The translations under genes and the position numbers were made by a program. Positions 1 to 9,667 of a stretch of 64,000 bases of DNA are shown here, piece after piece; positions within the stretch are counted from its first letter, which is position 1; each line of letters begins with the position of its first letter. The stretch covers positions 1,302,001 through 1,366,000 of the forward strand of contig NC_009068.1 of the NCBI RefSeq assembly GCF_000209165.1, given 5' to 3'. The DNA comes from Scheffersomyces stipitis CBS 6054 (taxonomy: Eukaryota > Ascomycota > Pichiomycetes > Serinales > Debaryomycetaceae). The notes beneath the pieces were generated by a model. It saw only the letters and a program-made list of their open reading frames with translations, made no database searches and was not told the origin of the DNA.

Positions 1-1670
1 AATAGCAATTTGGCCGTGCTTCTCAAACTGGCTTGTTTCTGGAAACATTCCATCAAGAAGTCCTTGGCCAAAGATGATATAAATTTTGGTAACGGAGGAT
101 GATCATCTGTGCCAATGGCGTGTAAAGCCGCCATTGGATTCAAGTCATGATACGGCGGGTTCATGGTGAACAATTCAATTATAGTTGCACCTAAAGACCA
201 TATATCAGACGCTGTACAGATCCCATCTCCACCAAGAACTGTTTCTGGGGCCATCCAATTGGGTGTACCCTCTGCACTATGATGCTGAGACGTTACTTTG
301 GTAGCCAATCCGAAATCAGCAAGCTTAATCTCACCACTTTCGGTCAATAGCACATTGGCCGCCTTGACATCTCTATGAACTACACCTTGCTCATGAAGAT
401 AATTTAGCCCATGTAGAATCAGGGTGGTGTACTTAGCTAATTGTGGTTCTGGTAATCCATGATCCATTTTCTTGTAAAGTTGACGAAGAGAACCTCCAGA
501 ACAGAATTCTAAGAGGATATTTAGCGAAGATGAAGTCTTTACAAAACCATGGTACTTTACAATATTGGGGTGTTTCAATATCTTCAAAAGATCGATTTCA
601 CCCATGAGTCCAGCTACATTCTGCTTTCCTTCAAGCATTATCTGCTTGATTGCTATCACTTGGTTCGTCTTCAAGTTGATTCCCTTATATACATTGGCAA
701 AAGCTCCTCTGCCAACCAACTTAGAGAATTGAAATGAATCGAGAGCGTTGCTCAGTCGGATTCCAGGTTTCTTTTCGATTCGTTGAGCAGGCGTTAACGA
801 TACATTTACAGAAGGATTACGCATACCCTTCCTGGGAGTTCTGTCTGCCGATAGAACAGGCGTAGGAGGTAATGCAGGTGTTTCCAGGAGAGAAATCACG
901 TTCTTTCTTAGCTTTGATAACTGCCACTGATTTTTGTCCTGATGGTTTATGTGGCCAATGTCATGGTGCTGGCTTTTATTATTATGGAATTGGTTGTTGA
1001 TGCTCCTATTAGTGTAGTTGGTATGATGTTGTAAGTTGTTATTATTGGTATTGTGTTGCTTTTGCTTGTATGGGGTTTTTCGTATAACCTTCTCTAGAAA
1101 CGGAGAGTCGTTTTCGTCGTTTTCGTCATTTTCGCCTTCGATGCTTATAGTATTACGATATTCATTATTCATTTCTTCCTTTTCTTCACTGCTATCATTG
1201 CTTTTGTCATTAGACATCTCCTCTATTGGATATATGACATTTTGCAAAGGACGATCTTCCAAAGTGAACTTTATTCGACTTGTAGATGAATTTCTCGAAT
1301 CCTGTTCAAATATGACCGGCACTTTTCCTTGTATTCTCTTCACAAAAGGCGACTCAGTTATCGATTCGTTCGAAGATATTGGCCCATTGCTTCTTACTAT
1401 TCCCGACGACTCAGATACTTGCGAAAACTTGGAATAGCTGAGATACAAGTCTTGGTCATCGAAGTCAAATTCGTTGCTATATATTTGGTCATCCCGATCT
1501 TCCTTAAATTTCAGTAAAGTTGCTGCTTTTTTTTGAATATCCACTCTGTTTGATATGCTTTTGATCGAATCACGGTTAGCCACCATATTGGTGCTATAGT
1601 CGTCTAGTCGGGATACTCCGTTATATGATGATTCGTTACGAGTTCTTGTGGTGTCGCTATATTCAGTCAT
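1..1670 (-). CDS. CDC15: Cdc15-type mitotic exit network protein kinase (C-terminus beyond window)
   Basis: Ser/Thr kinase of the mitotic exit/septation network, expected at spindle poles. Reading leftward from the ATG at 1668-1670, about 310 Ser/Asn-rich residues without a recognised domain precede the kinase. Visible kinase motifs are the glycine loop GRGAFANVYKG (near residue 318), AIKQI with the ATP lysine, HRDVKAANVLL (near 430), DFGLA (near 448) and GTPNWMAPE. The text around NIVKYHGF and SDIWSLGAT matches the Cdc15/Cdc7 branch of the STE kinases. The gene runs off the left edge inside the end of the kinase lobe, so the non-catalytic C-terminal half is not seen. S. cerevisiae Cdc15 has its kinase almost at the N-terminus, so the long leader here is a difference. 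The next gene to the right lies on the same strand. Family assignment is secure; CDC15 orthology is inferred from sequence resemblance. Confidence 0.85.
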   Translation of the reverse strand, partial: MTEYSDTTRTRNESSYNGVSRLDDYSTNMVANRDSIKSISNRVDIQKKAATLLKFKEDRDDQIYSNEFDFDDQDLYLSYSKFSQVSESSGIVRSNGPISSNESITESPFVKRIQGKVPVIFEQDSRNSSTSRIKFTLEDRPLQNVIYPIEEMSNDKSNDSSEEKEEMNNEYRNTISIEGENDENDENDSPFLEKVIRKTPYKQKQHNTNNNNLQHHTNYTNRSINNQFHNNKSQHHDIGHINHQDKNQWQLSKLRKNVISLLETPALPPTPVLSADRTPRKGMRNPSVNVSLTPAQRIEKKPGIRLSNALDSFQFSKLVGRGAFANVYKGINLKTNQVIAIKQIMLEGKQNVAGLMGEIDLLKILKHPNIVKYHGFVKTSSSLNILLEFCSGGSLRQLYKKMDHGLPEPQLAKYTTLILHGLNYLHEQGVVHRDVKAANVLLTESGEIKLADFGLATKVTSQHHSAEGTPNWMAPETVLGGDGICTASDIWSLGATIIELFTMNPPYHDLNPMAALHAIGTDDHPPLPKFISSLAKDFLMECFQKQASLRSTAKLL

Positions 1671-2043
1671 GCTGACGCGTTCATTTCTAAATTTGATAGA
1701 CTTGCTCTCGTAGTATGGAGCTATACTTTAATACCACGGCGATAAGAGCGCCTTGTATGGAAATCGGAGTCGCTGGTGGTTTTTGTTCGTCTCGAAAAAA
1801 CAAGAAGCTCAAATGTAGAAATCAGTTTGTTTACCTTTTTGAGATTTGGTTGCACAAATCGAGCGCATTATTTTACAGGTTACGTTTAGCAGCCATACTC
1901 AATTATAATAAGGCTAAATAAATTGATGTTGCTGTTGAATTATGAATAAATGCCATATCTAATAGAAATGTCTATGATGTTAGAAAAAGTAGAATATAAG
2001 ATTTATTTGAATTGATATTTGTGTTTTCTTTTATTATCACTAT
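1671..2043. other. Intergenic: CDC15 upstream region / 3' flank of reductase
   Basis: AT-rich stretch holding the presumed CDC15 promoter and the 3' end of the reductase gene. The short open frame on the plus strand here has no recognisable features and I do not call it. Confidence 0.5.
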
Positions 2044-3132
2044 TTAAAGCTTTGACGATCCAATCTTGGTAAGCAACTTACCTGGCCCCTTTTTATCGGA
2101 GAAAAGCAACCCCCATGTTTCTGGAATTTTCTTGAAATCCCCTGGAGAAGTCAAATCCACAACTGTAAATGATGATTCATTGGCTATAACTTTGCCTTCT
2201 TTGATCCACTTGAGAATTGCTTGAATCGCCTCAGGGTAGCTGTCCTTGAAGTCCAATACAATAAACCCCTTAACCGTGAGTCTGTTTGTAATGATTTGGG
2301 GCCAGTTAGCAATCATGGAACTCTTGAAGTCATTGTATCCTGCAATGGCTCCACAGGCAAGAATTGTACCAAATGGCTTGGTCAAGCCCAACATAACGTC
2401 CAAGATTTTTCCGCCGACACTGTCCATGTAGACGTCACAGAACTTCTCCTTTCCAAGTGCAGCACTCATGTCTTTGGCAAAGGTAGGGCTTTTGTAGTTG
2501 ACACAGACATCTGCACCTAAACTTTCAACCCACTTGCACTTATCTTCTGAGCCTGAAATTCCAATCACCTTTTTGCACCCAACGACCTTCTTGGCTATCT
2601 GTACACACATACTCCCTGTAGCACCAGAAGCGGCAGAGATGACTACGGTATCTGTTGATTTCAAGCTTATAACCTTCTGAAGAGCAACGTAAGCCGTGAT
2701 CCCAGTAGTTCCCAATACATCCAAATATTGGGTCAACGGAATCGATTTATTCGTGATTTTATTGTAGATGGCATCCTTTTTGATAATAGCATAGTCAGAC
2801 CAGTTTAAAACGCAGTTAACATAGTCACCTGGCTGGTACCCTTCAAGTTTTGACTGAACTACTTGGCCAATTCCCACTGATCTCATAATCTGATTCTTCC
2901 CCACAAGCTCCACATACATTCTGTCTGCCTTCATTCCTTTCTGGATCCATGCTCTTTGTGTAGGGTCGTTGGAGAGGTAGATGGTTTTGATGAGCAACTC
3001 GCCATTTTGAATTTCCCTCAATGGTTTGGTAGTTAACTTGAAAGTGCTCTTTTCGTCATTGAGATCGAAGTTGACCTTGGCATAAGGCTGTTCGTTGACT
3101 ATAAAGCAGGTTGACTCTTTTGGAATAGACAT
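2044..3132 (-). CDS. Zinc-free medium-chain NADPH reductase (PTGR/CurA-like), copy 1
   Basis: Protein of 362 residues of the medium-chain dehydrogenase/reductase superfamily, in the leukotriene B4 dehydrogenase/prostaglandin reductase/curcumin reductase branch. These enzymes reduce the C=C bond of alpha,beta-unsaturated aldehydes and ketones with NADPH. Visible features are the N-terminal LSNDPTQRAWI segment typical of the branch, and the cofactor loop SAASGATGSMCVQIAKK (about residues 164-180) followed by VIGISGSEDKCKWV. The C-terminal ILACGAIAGYND and KGFIVLDF segments are also typical. The cysteine and histidine ligands of zinc ADHs are absent. It lies head-to-tail upstream-to-downstream with a paralogue at 3693-4787, pointing to a tandem duplication. 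S. cerevisiae YML131W is the likely counterpart. The physiological substrate is unknown; electrophile detoxification is the usual inference. Confidence 0.85.
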   Translation of the reverse strand: MSIPKESTCFIVNEQPYAKVNFDLNDEKSTFKLTTKPLREIQNGELLIKTIYLSNDPTQRAWIQKGMKADRMYVELVGKNQIMRSVGIGQVVQSKLEGYQPGDYVNCVLNWSDYAIIKKDAIYNKITNKSIPLTQYLDVLGTTGITAYVALQKVISLKSTDTVVISAASGATGSMCVQIAKKVVGCKKVIGISGSEDKCKWVESLGADVCVNYKSPTFAKDMSAALGKEKFCDVYMDSVGGKILDVMLGLTKPFGTILACGAIAGYNDFKSSMIANWPQIITNRLTVKGFIVLDFKDSYPEAIQAILKWIKEGKVIANESSFTVVDLTSPGDFKKIPETWGLLFSDKKGPGKLLTKIGSSKL

Positions 3133-3692
3133 AATGTACGAAGCTGAAAGCTATTGGAACTTGCTGAAGTTCGTGGCGAGAAATAGTTGAAAAGTTCTCT
3201 AATTCAGATTTCTGTCAGGTCGATATACATTCGACTTACACATATAGATAACTATAGGTAGCTTTATATAGTTTGCTAAAGCGGCGATAGATTTCCGTTT
3301 TGAAATGTCCAAACCCGAGGTCTGGCCTTTTGTGGAGAAATCGTCGGAGTGGACTAAGCGATGCGCTCCAACTTGCGAAGCTCCCCTCTTCGGCCAGGAT
3401 GTCGTGAAAATTTATTCTGGGAAGGTAGGTGGACAAGACGAGACGAAATGTTGGAAGACTATAATAGACATTTATGGGTACAGTAGTATTCGAATCGATT
3501 TGATTGGTGCAAAATAAGTTAATAATCCATAAATTTGCTTGCCTCTTGCTGTAATTATTATTCCAATATACTTGAATTAAATGTAATTATATCTCATTGA
3601 GAATTTGCAGACATTACAATACTTGAATTCATAATTAACAAAATTATACAGCTTAATGTTTATTATAGCTAGTCATACATATTATCATACAC
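3133..3692. other. Intergenic between tandem reductase genes
   Basis: Promoter of reductase copy 1 and 3' flank of copy 2, about 560 bp. The two small open frames crossing 3236-3517 are on opposite strands of the same DNA, unrelated to known domains, and not called. The part near 3540-3690 is very AT-rich. Confidence 0.5.
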
Positions 3693-4787
3693 TTAAGCGA
3701 TCTTTGTAATCAACTTACCGTTTGGCTTTTGGTTACCAAACAAAAGCTTCCACACCTGTGGAATTTGCTCGAACTTGTCTTCCTTTTCACTGAGGTCTTC
3801 GACATGGAATGATTCAGCAACTTGGAGTTTGCCGGTGGTGAGACCGTCAGCAAGAACAGCGATGGCTTCAGGAACCTTGGCAAGGTAGTTGCCAACAATG
3901 AAACCTTGGACGGTTAAACTGTTGGTGATAATTTCACCCCAGTTTGGAACCTTGATCAATTCTCTGTCATTGTAGCCAGAAATGGCACCACAGGCTACTA
4001 CACGGCCGAATCTCTTGATCTTGGACAACATGAAACCCAAGATGTCACCTCCAACGTTGTCGAAGTAGATGTCGATGTAATCTTGGCCAATTTCTTTAGT
4101 TAACTTTTCCTTCCATTCTGGGTCGTGGTAGTTGGCGCAGTAGTCGGCACCGATGCTTTCGACATACTTACACTTTTCGTCGGAACCAGAGATACCAATG
4201 ACCTTTGAGGCACCCAAGATGTGCTTGGCAATCTTGACAACCATAGAGCCTGTGGCTCCAGAAGCAGCTGATACAGCAACAATTGGACCCTTCTCACCTT
4301 CAGCTGGCTTCTTGAATTGACCAACTTCAGTCAAACCAAAGTAGGCTGTCAAAGAGGTCATACCGAGAACAGACAAGTAGAATGGCAATGGCAAACCCTT
4401 GGATTGGTCTACAATGTTGAAGATCAGTGCTTCGCTAGCAACAGCATAATCAGCCCATTCAAATCTACCGGAGACAACAGCACCAACAGCAGCCTTGGAA
4501 GACTTGGAAGCAACAACTTCAGCCAAAGCCAATGACTTGACAGCATCACCTGGCAAGATTGGTGGAGCGTAGGCTCTGCTCAAATCTTGATCCTTTTGCA
4601 TCCAGGTTCTTTGAGTAGGGTCATTGGAGAGATACAAGATTTTTACCAAAATCTGGCCATCCTGGAGTTCTGGAAGCTTCTCGGTAGCAACATCGAAAGT
4701 AGAAGATGGTTGGCCGAACTCGTAGTTGACTTCCTTAGTAGGAGCGTTCTTTAAAACAACTTTGGTGGCAGAGGTGGGAATACTCAT
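3693..4787 (-). CDS. Zinc-free medium-chain NADPH reductase (PTGR/CurA-like), copy 2
   Basis: Protein of 364 residues, paralogous to the reductase at 2044-3132 over its whole length. It shares LSNDPTQRTWMQK near the N-terminus, the NADPH loop VSAASGATGSMVVKIAKH, VIGISGSDEKCKYVES, and the C-terminal VACGAISGYNDRE and VQGFIVGNY segments. Codons are strongly biased (TTG, AAG, GGT/GGA), suggesting this copy is the better expressed of the two. Expected role is reduction of alpha,beta-unsaturated carbonyls in the cytosol using NADPH. A perfect TGACGTCA palindrome lies about 570 bp upstream at 5357-5364, compatible with ATF/CREB-type bZIP control, but no binding is shown. Start is the first ATG of the open frame. 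Confidence 0.87.
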   Translation of the reverse strand: MSIPTSATKVVLKNAPTKEVNYEFGQPSSTFDVATEKLPELQDGQILVKILYLSNDPTQRTWMQKDQDLSRAYAPPILPGDAVKSLALAEVVASKSSKAAVGAVVSGRFEWADYAVASEALIFNIVDQSKGLPLPFYLSVLGMTSLTAYFGLTEVGQFKKPAEGEKGPIVAVSAASGATGSMVVKIAKHILGASKVIGISGSDEKCKYVESIGADYCANYHDPEWKEKLTKEIGQDYIDIYFDNVGGDILGFMLSKIKRFGRVVACGAISGYNDRELIKVPNWGEIITNSLTVQGFIVGNYLAKVPEAIAVLADGLTTGKLQVAESFHVEDLSEKEDKFEQIPQVWKLLFGNQKPNGKLITKIA

Positions 4788-5646
4788 TGTAGCTTTTAAT
4801 TATTTGAAATTGAAGCAGTTGGATGAAACAATTGAATAAACTGAAAATCGATTTTGCAATCGGAAATCCCCAGGGATTTATAGCTCCACTCGCAACTGAA
4901 AAATGGCTGCGACGGACTGCACCTGTCAAAAAAGTGGGAAATCATTTTCCACCATCCACTGGAAGACGCAAGATTCGGAGCTGGAGTTTGTAAGCATGGC
5001 GGAGTTATCCACGTTTATTGAGTAAAGAGCCGTTATGACGGGTTTGTGCTATTGCCGTCACCAGCCGAGGACTTGGTTAGGTATCCATTTTATTCTGAAG
5101 AATTCTATGTGTTTCTTTTTTGTCTTCTAATTATCTTCTGTTGCATGAAATCCTCTCGGAAAAGTGTAAGCGCATCTCAACTTTTATTTCGCAGCCTCAC
5201 GGAGCTGCAGAATGAACAATTCCATGGAGATGACTTAGTGAGCACTCTGGCAATCCGTACAGCAACGTAGACTTGGATATAGTAGTAGACTGTCTAGAAT
5301 ATTTCAAGATACAATACAAATTTCAAGTAGTGAATTTCTAGAAGTAACGCAATTGATGACGTCACCCTCTTGTCAAATAGGATCTCTATGTCTTCTACTG
5401 AGGTTGGTAATGAAGACTTCATGAACCATGTTCAGCTATTAGATACACCTGCTAATTGGACACACATAGTACCAATTACATGGAAAGCATTATTTGATAT
5501 TACACTGGGCTGCCTACTCTTCTATTAGAAGAATACATCTTTCTTGTGGCTATCTACTCTTATATATAGCTACATCATTTCTTTCTTTCATGCATTTACA
5601 ATATAATAGTACACAAGATGTTCTTCTCAATCTATCAACAAAGTCA
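4788..5646. other. Intergenic: reductase copy 2 promoter and LEM3-like 3' flank
   Basis: About 860 bp without a convincing gene. It holds one perfect CRE palindrome (TGACGTCA, 5357-5364). Small open frames at 5046-5270 and 5494-6012 lack recognisable domains; the second overlaps the LEM3-like gene in antisense. Confidence 0.5.
5357..5364. promoter_or_regulatory. CRE palindrome TGACGTCA
   Basis: Exact ATF/CREB consensus about 570 bp upstream of the reductase at 3693-4787. Fungal Sko1/Aca/Atf1-type bZIP factors bind this word. Its role here is inferred only from position. Confidence 0.35.
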
Positions 5647-6966
5647 TTATTCATTGGGCTTCTCAAAGCCAGTAGTGGCTGCTTCGGCGGCAGCAGCAGC
5701 CTTTTCGTCAGCAGCAGCCTTCTCCTTGTTCCAACTCAACAAGTTGACATCCCCTGTTCTTCTGGGATGGATGAAGTTGATTATCAAAAGAGACAAGCCA
5801 AGGATGAAGCATACACCACCGCCAACCATCCAACTGATGCCCAAGAAGTCATTCTTGCCTCCGATTACCGATCTTTGCGAAAGATAGATATACTTTTTAC
5901 CGTTATATGGCAACACCGGGAAGTGCAACCCTACAGAGATCTCGTATATTCCCTGTTCCAAGGCATCGTCGTCGTTACGAAGGGCCAACTTGTTGAAAGT
6001 GGGCAAAGCTGACGTGTGCATCCAGTTTTGGAACTGGTACCATGTTGAGATGTCAGGTACATTGGTTTCATTGTAGCCGTTGGGGAACATCTTGTACCAG
6101 TTTGGAGGGGGTACGATCTCAGTATGGTTGTATCTTGTCTTTTTGAATCTGTTTTTGTCTGTAGCCCAAGCTATGCCTTTCTCAGTCATTTCAAAATCGC
6201 CTGAAGAGCCGTTGACAGCACTCAAAGTCGTCGAAAATGTATCGTTAAACAAACTGTTAGCGATCAAACCACAAGGATAGATCCTTGTGCCATTAATGTT
6301 GGATAAAGGCAGACAGTTTTCGCCTACCGCGTTCTTTATAGTGTTCAACGAAGCTGGTTTTCCTTCGAGTTGGTCCTCGCTGAATGACTTTACAAAACGA
6401 CGATGGTTGGCGTAGAAATTGTGGAGACGGTAGAAAAGATAAATTGGAGCCGTCATTCGGTTGGGAATCTCAAACTGAATGGTGCAAACTTTTCTTTCGT
6501 CGTCAAATGGTTGTGATTCATCGGTATCCAAACGCCATTGTGGCCTATGTGCGATATCAGCATCTTTCGTTCTGAAGTTGAAGTCAGTGAATCTATCAGG
6601 TATCTCTGAAAAATGGTCAGACGAGGCTAAAAGCTCACACTGGGAGTAATCAATAGCCATGTCTTGAACTCTACTGGAGCCATACCACATGGCTGCGCCC
6701 AAAGGCACAAACACGATGGCTATGGCTATTAACAACGGAATAACCGTTTTGGCTGTAAGCACGGGGTTGTAAGCTTTAAGTCTCTGCTGTCTGAATGCGT
6801 TATCACCGGGTTTTCTCAGCTTGTCTTTGTCTTTTTGTCCAAATGAAGAGTCTTCCGAAACAGAGTCAGACTCATACTCGGAATCGGGATAACCGGTACC
6901 TGGAGGTGCCGAGCTGGAAGTTCCATCCGGAAGCTTTGTGTTACTGGGGTCGGCAGATGAAGCCAT
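5647..6966 (-). CDS. LEM3: Cdc50/Lem3 family flippase chaperone subunit
   Basis: Protein of 439 residues of the Cdc50 family, the non-catalytic subunit of P4-ATPases that move aminophospholipids across Golgi, endosome or plasma membrane. It has the family layout: a charged cytosolic N-tail, one membrane segment (about 74-95, after YNPVLTAKTVIPLL), a large lumenal domain with Cys and N-glycosylation sequons, a second membrane segment near 365-390, and a short tail. Family landmarks are DYSQC after the first helix, FEIP, YFYR-like LFYRLHNFYANHRR, C-P-CG around the NGTRIYPCGLIANSLFND segment, and WMHTSALPTFNKL. The tail ends in an Ala-rich run. S. cerevisiae has three members (CDC50, LEM3, CRF1); the exact orthologue cannot be fixed by eye, so LEM3 is only the likeliest symbol. 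ACGTCA (7032-7037) and TGACGTAA (7048-7055) sit just upstream. Confidence 0.82.
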   Translation of the reverse strand: MASSADPSNTKLPDGTSSSAPPGTGYPDSEYESDSVSEDSSFGQKDKDKLRKPGDNAFRQQRLKAYNPVLTAKTVIPLLIAIAIVFVPLGAAMWYGSSRVQDMAIDYSQCELLASSDHFSEIPDRFTDFNFRTKDADIAHRPQWRLDTDESQPFDDERKVCTIQFEIPNRMTAPIYLFYRLHNFYANHRRFVKSFSEDQLEGKPASLNTIKNAVGENCLPLSNINGTRIYPCGLIANSLFNDTFSTTLSAVNGSSGDFEMTEKGIAWATDKNRFKKTRYNHTEIVPPPNWYKMFPNGYNETNVPDISTWYQFQNWMHTSALPTFNKLALRNDDDALEQGIYEISVGLHFPVLPYNGKKYIYLSQRSVIGGKNDFLGISWMVGGGVCFILGLSLLIINFIHPRRTGDVNLLSWNKEKAAADEKAAAAAEAATTGFEKPNE

Positions 6967-8117
6967 TGCAAGATGTTATGTATGCGAAGAAACAAGATAT
7001 GAAAAGAACTAAAAGTCAAAAACGTTGACAGACGTCAGAAAGAAAAGTGACGTAAAAATTGATATAATCACCCTGCTATTTCTGCCGGTAGAAGATGAGA
7101 GATTTAGAAACAACCGGGTGTTCCTTCTCCTGCAGGAGCGATTCGCGCGAAAAAACAGTTATCGCTTTGCCTGATTCTCCAGTATATGCAGCTCCTGGCC
7201 CCGAAGACTTATACAGACTTTAATATAGCGCTCATATATTTCTCTGACGATTTCATGTTTGTGTCAGTTATCATACAAAGTTGATTCTCCTGGGTAGTCT
7301 TGCAGTGCCTTAATTTTATGGTAATGTTTTTAGCGGCCGCTTATGGTCTTCTTTTACGCATAAAATTACATACTGCTAATAGATTATATTGTAGTCTCAT
7401 ATTATAATCCTGCACATAGACTTTCTTCTGCGTTGGGCTTGAACTCTCCTAAAAAGTCTACAGAAGATAGCAATTGCAAAGTGGGATCACTATGGGGCCC
7501 TCTGTGAACCATATATCGCATGTCAACTTTTCAGCCATTTAAAACGACAAATAACAGACTTTATCGTGCCTATGTCCTTTCCACTGATGCAAGTGTACTG
7601 CATATAATATAATATATCCCTATGACTCCTAAAGTAGCCTTAAATTGTAGTGCTATATTACTCTCTTTTGGGGAATTTACTGGACATTCTTAGAGACATG
7701 TTCTGACGGGGTAATATGAACTTCATGACTCATTCATCTGTAGTGGTCATGGAAAATGTGCTTTTTCTAGCACATTTCTTCTTATTCAAATCTTTTTTGG
7801 CCTGCATGGTTCACTAGGCATATATTTTCTTAGCATAACTTCACCAACCGTAGGATCACTATATATCTCTATAAAATGGACCCCAAAAACCTCAGATCTT
7901 CTCAAAAGAAGCAAATACAGTATACATCGTTCGTTTGTTCACAATTGCAAACTCAATTTCCTTGTTTTCCTTCTCAATTGTCCATTATCTGACTATTGCT
8001 ATAAGCTCACTGTTCTCATCGTGCCACGTGACTTTTCCGATTTTTTTTACATCAACTTCACAAATTTCACTATTTTTCACTTTCACCAACAGTACTATTT
8101 CTCTACTTAACAACACC
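6967..8117. other. Divergent intergenic between LEM3-like gene and SUP45
   Basis: About 1.15 kb shared by two divergent genes. CRE-like ACGTCA and TGACGTAA lie close to the LEM3-like start. CACGTG at 8025-8030 is about 90 bp before the SUP45 ATG, and a TATAAAA near 7870 may serve SUP45. A short inverted repeat (AAATGTGC / GCACATTT) lies near 7756-7779. No gene seen. Confidence 0.5.
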
Positions 8118-9428
8118 ATGTCTCAAGAAACCGACGCTGAAAAGAACATCGAGATCTGGAAGGTCAAGAAGTTGATCAGATCGCTTGAAGCGGCCAGAGG
8201 AAATGGGACGTCTATGATTTCGTTGGTGATTCCACCAAAGGGACAGATTTCACTCACACAGAAGATGTTAACTGAAGAATATGGTACCGCTTCCAATATC
8301 AAGTCGCGTGTTAATAGATTGTCGGTGTTGTCGGCAATTACCTCTACCCAGCAGAAGTTGAAGTTGTACAACTCAGTGCCCAGGAACGGGTTGGTTGTGT
8401 ACTGTGGAGATGTGATCACTGATGAAGGTAAGGAAAAGAAGTTGAACATTGACTTTGAACCTTTCAAGCCTATCAACACCTCCTTGTACTTGTGTGACAA
8501 CAAATTCCATTTGGAGGCGTTGTCAGAGTTGTTAGAAAACGATGACCGGTTTGGATTTATCATCATGGACGGTAATGGAGCTTTGTTCGGTGCCGTCTCG
8601 GGAAACACGAGAGAAGTGTTGCACAAGTTCACTGTGGATTTGCCCAAGAAGCATGGTAGAGGTGGTCAGTCTGCCGTTCGTTTCTCGCGTTTGAGAGAAG
8701 AAAAGAGACACAACTATATCAGAAAAGTTGCCGAAGTCGCTGTGCAAAACTTTATCACCGCCGATAAGGTCAATGTTAAAGGTTTGATTTTGGCTGGTTC
8801 GGCTGATTTCAAAACCGAGTTGTCCAAGTCTGACTTGTTTGACAACAGATTACAGGCCAAGGTGATCAAGATCGTCGATATCTCCTATGGGGGTGAAAAC
8901 GGGTTCAACCAAGCTATCGAGTTGTCTGCTGAGACATTGGCCAACGTCAAGTTTGTCCAGGAAAAGAAGTTGTTGAATGAGTACTTTGACGAAATCTCTC
9001 AGGATTCTGGCAAGTTCTGCTACGGTATCGAAGACACCTTGAAGGCGTTGGATTTGGGAGCCTGTGAAACCGTCATTGTGTACGAAAATTTGAACATCAT
9101 CCGTTACACCTTGAAGGACGTTGAAGGAGTTGAGGTCGTTGCTCACGCTAATCCAGACTTGGCTGACAAGTCGTGGCAGGAGGACAAAAAGACTGGCACT
9201 GACATGGAAATCATAAAAGAAGAGTCTTTCTTGGAATGGTTGGCTGAAAACTACAAAAACTACGGTGCTAACTTGGAGTTCGTCACTGACAGATCATCTG
9301 AGGGTGCCCAATTCGTCCAAGGTTTCGGTGGTATCGGTGCTATGTTGAGATACAAGGTCAACTTCGAACAGTTGGTCGATGAATCCGACGATGACGAATA
9401 CTTTGACGACGATGACGACTTCATATAA
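8118..9428 (+). CDS. SUP45: Translation termination factor eRF1
   Basis: Eukaryotic class 1 release factor of 436 residues that reads all three stop codons in the ribosomal A site and triggers peptide release with eRF3. Visible motifs are NIKS at residues 60-63 and YxCxxxF at 124-130 (stop-codon recognition), and GGQ at 182-184 inside [13 protein letters not shown] (peptidyl-tRNA hydrolysis). An acidic C-terminal tail ([14 protein letters not shown]) is typical. The frame stays open for 61 codons upstream, but only through a TTG; ATG 8118 is the conserved family start ([10 protein letters not shown]). Leu is almost entirely TTG and there is no CTG codon in the whole gene, marking high expression and CTG avoidance. 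The gene converges with MAK5, stops 239 bp apart. Confidence 0.97.
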   Translation: MSQETDAEKNIEIWKVKKLIRSLEAARGNGTSMISLVIPPKGQISLTQKMLTEEYGTASNIKSRVNRLSVLSAITSTQQKLKLYNSVPRNGLVVYCGDVITDEGKEKKLNIDFEPFKPINTSLYLCDNKFHLEALSELLENDDRFGFIIMDGNGALFGAVSGNTREVLHKFTVDLPKKHGRGGQSAVRFSRLREEKRHNYIRKVAEVAVQNFITADKVNVKGLILAGSADFKTELSKSDLFDNRLQAKVIKIVDISYGGENGFNQAIELSAETLANVKFVQEKKLLNEYFDEISQDSGKFCYGIEDTLKALDLGACETVIVYENLNIIRYTLKDVEGVEVVAHANPDLADKSWQEDKKTGTDMEIIKEESFLEWLAENYKNYGANLEFVTDRSSEGAQFVQGFGGIGAMLRYKVNFEQLVDESDDDEYFDDDDDFI

Positions 9429-9667
9429 ATCTAGAGTTTTCAGTAAATTATAGTTCAGGTCAGGCGCAAATAACATACACATCATCATCTAAAAAGACAT
9501 ACATCATCTGTCTTGGTAATTCCCGCTTTGGTCCTCATGTTTCCTTTCCTTTGGGTCTTTTATGTTTCCTTGTTCTAGCTTTTACTTTCAATATAAACTG
9601 TATAATCTTTCGTATCTATTGTACACAATGTAACATATGCTCAGTTCTCCTATTCTACTTATCTTTT

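Noticed and set aside
7935..8117. N-terminal extension of 61 residues on eRF1
   Set aside because: The frame opens only at a TTG and the conserved eRF1 start is at 8118. An ATG at 7876 opens a 38-codon frame, but it abuts the likely TATA box and is probably not transcribed.
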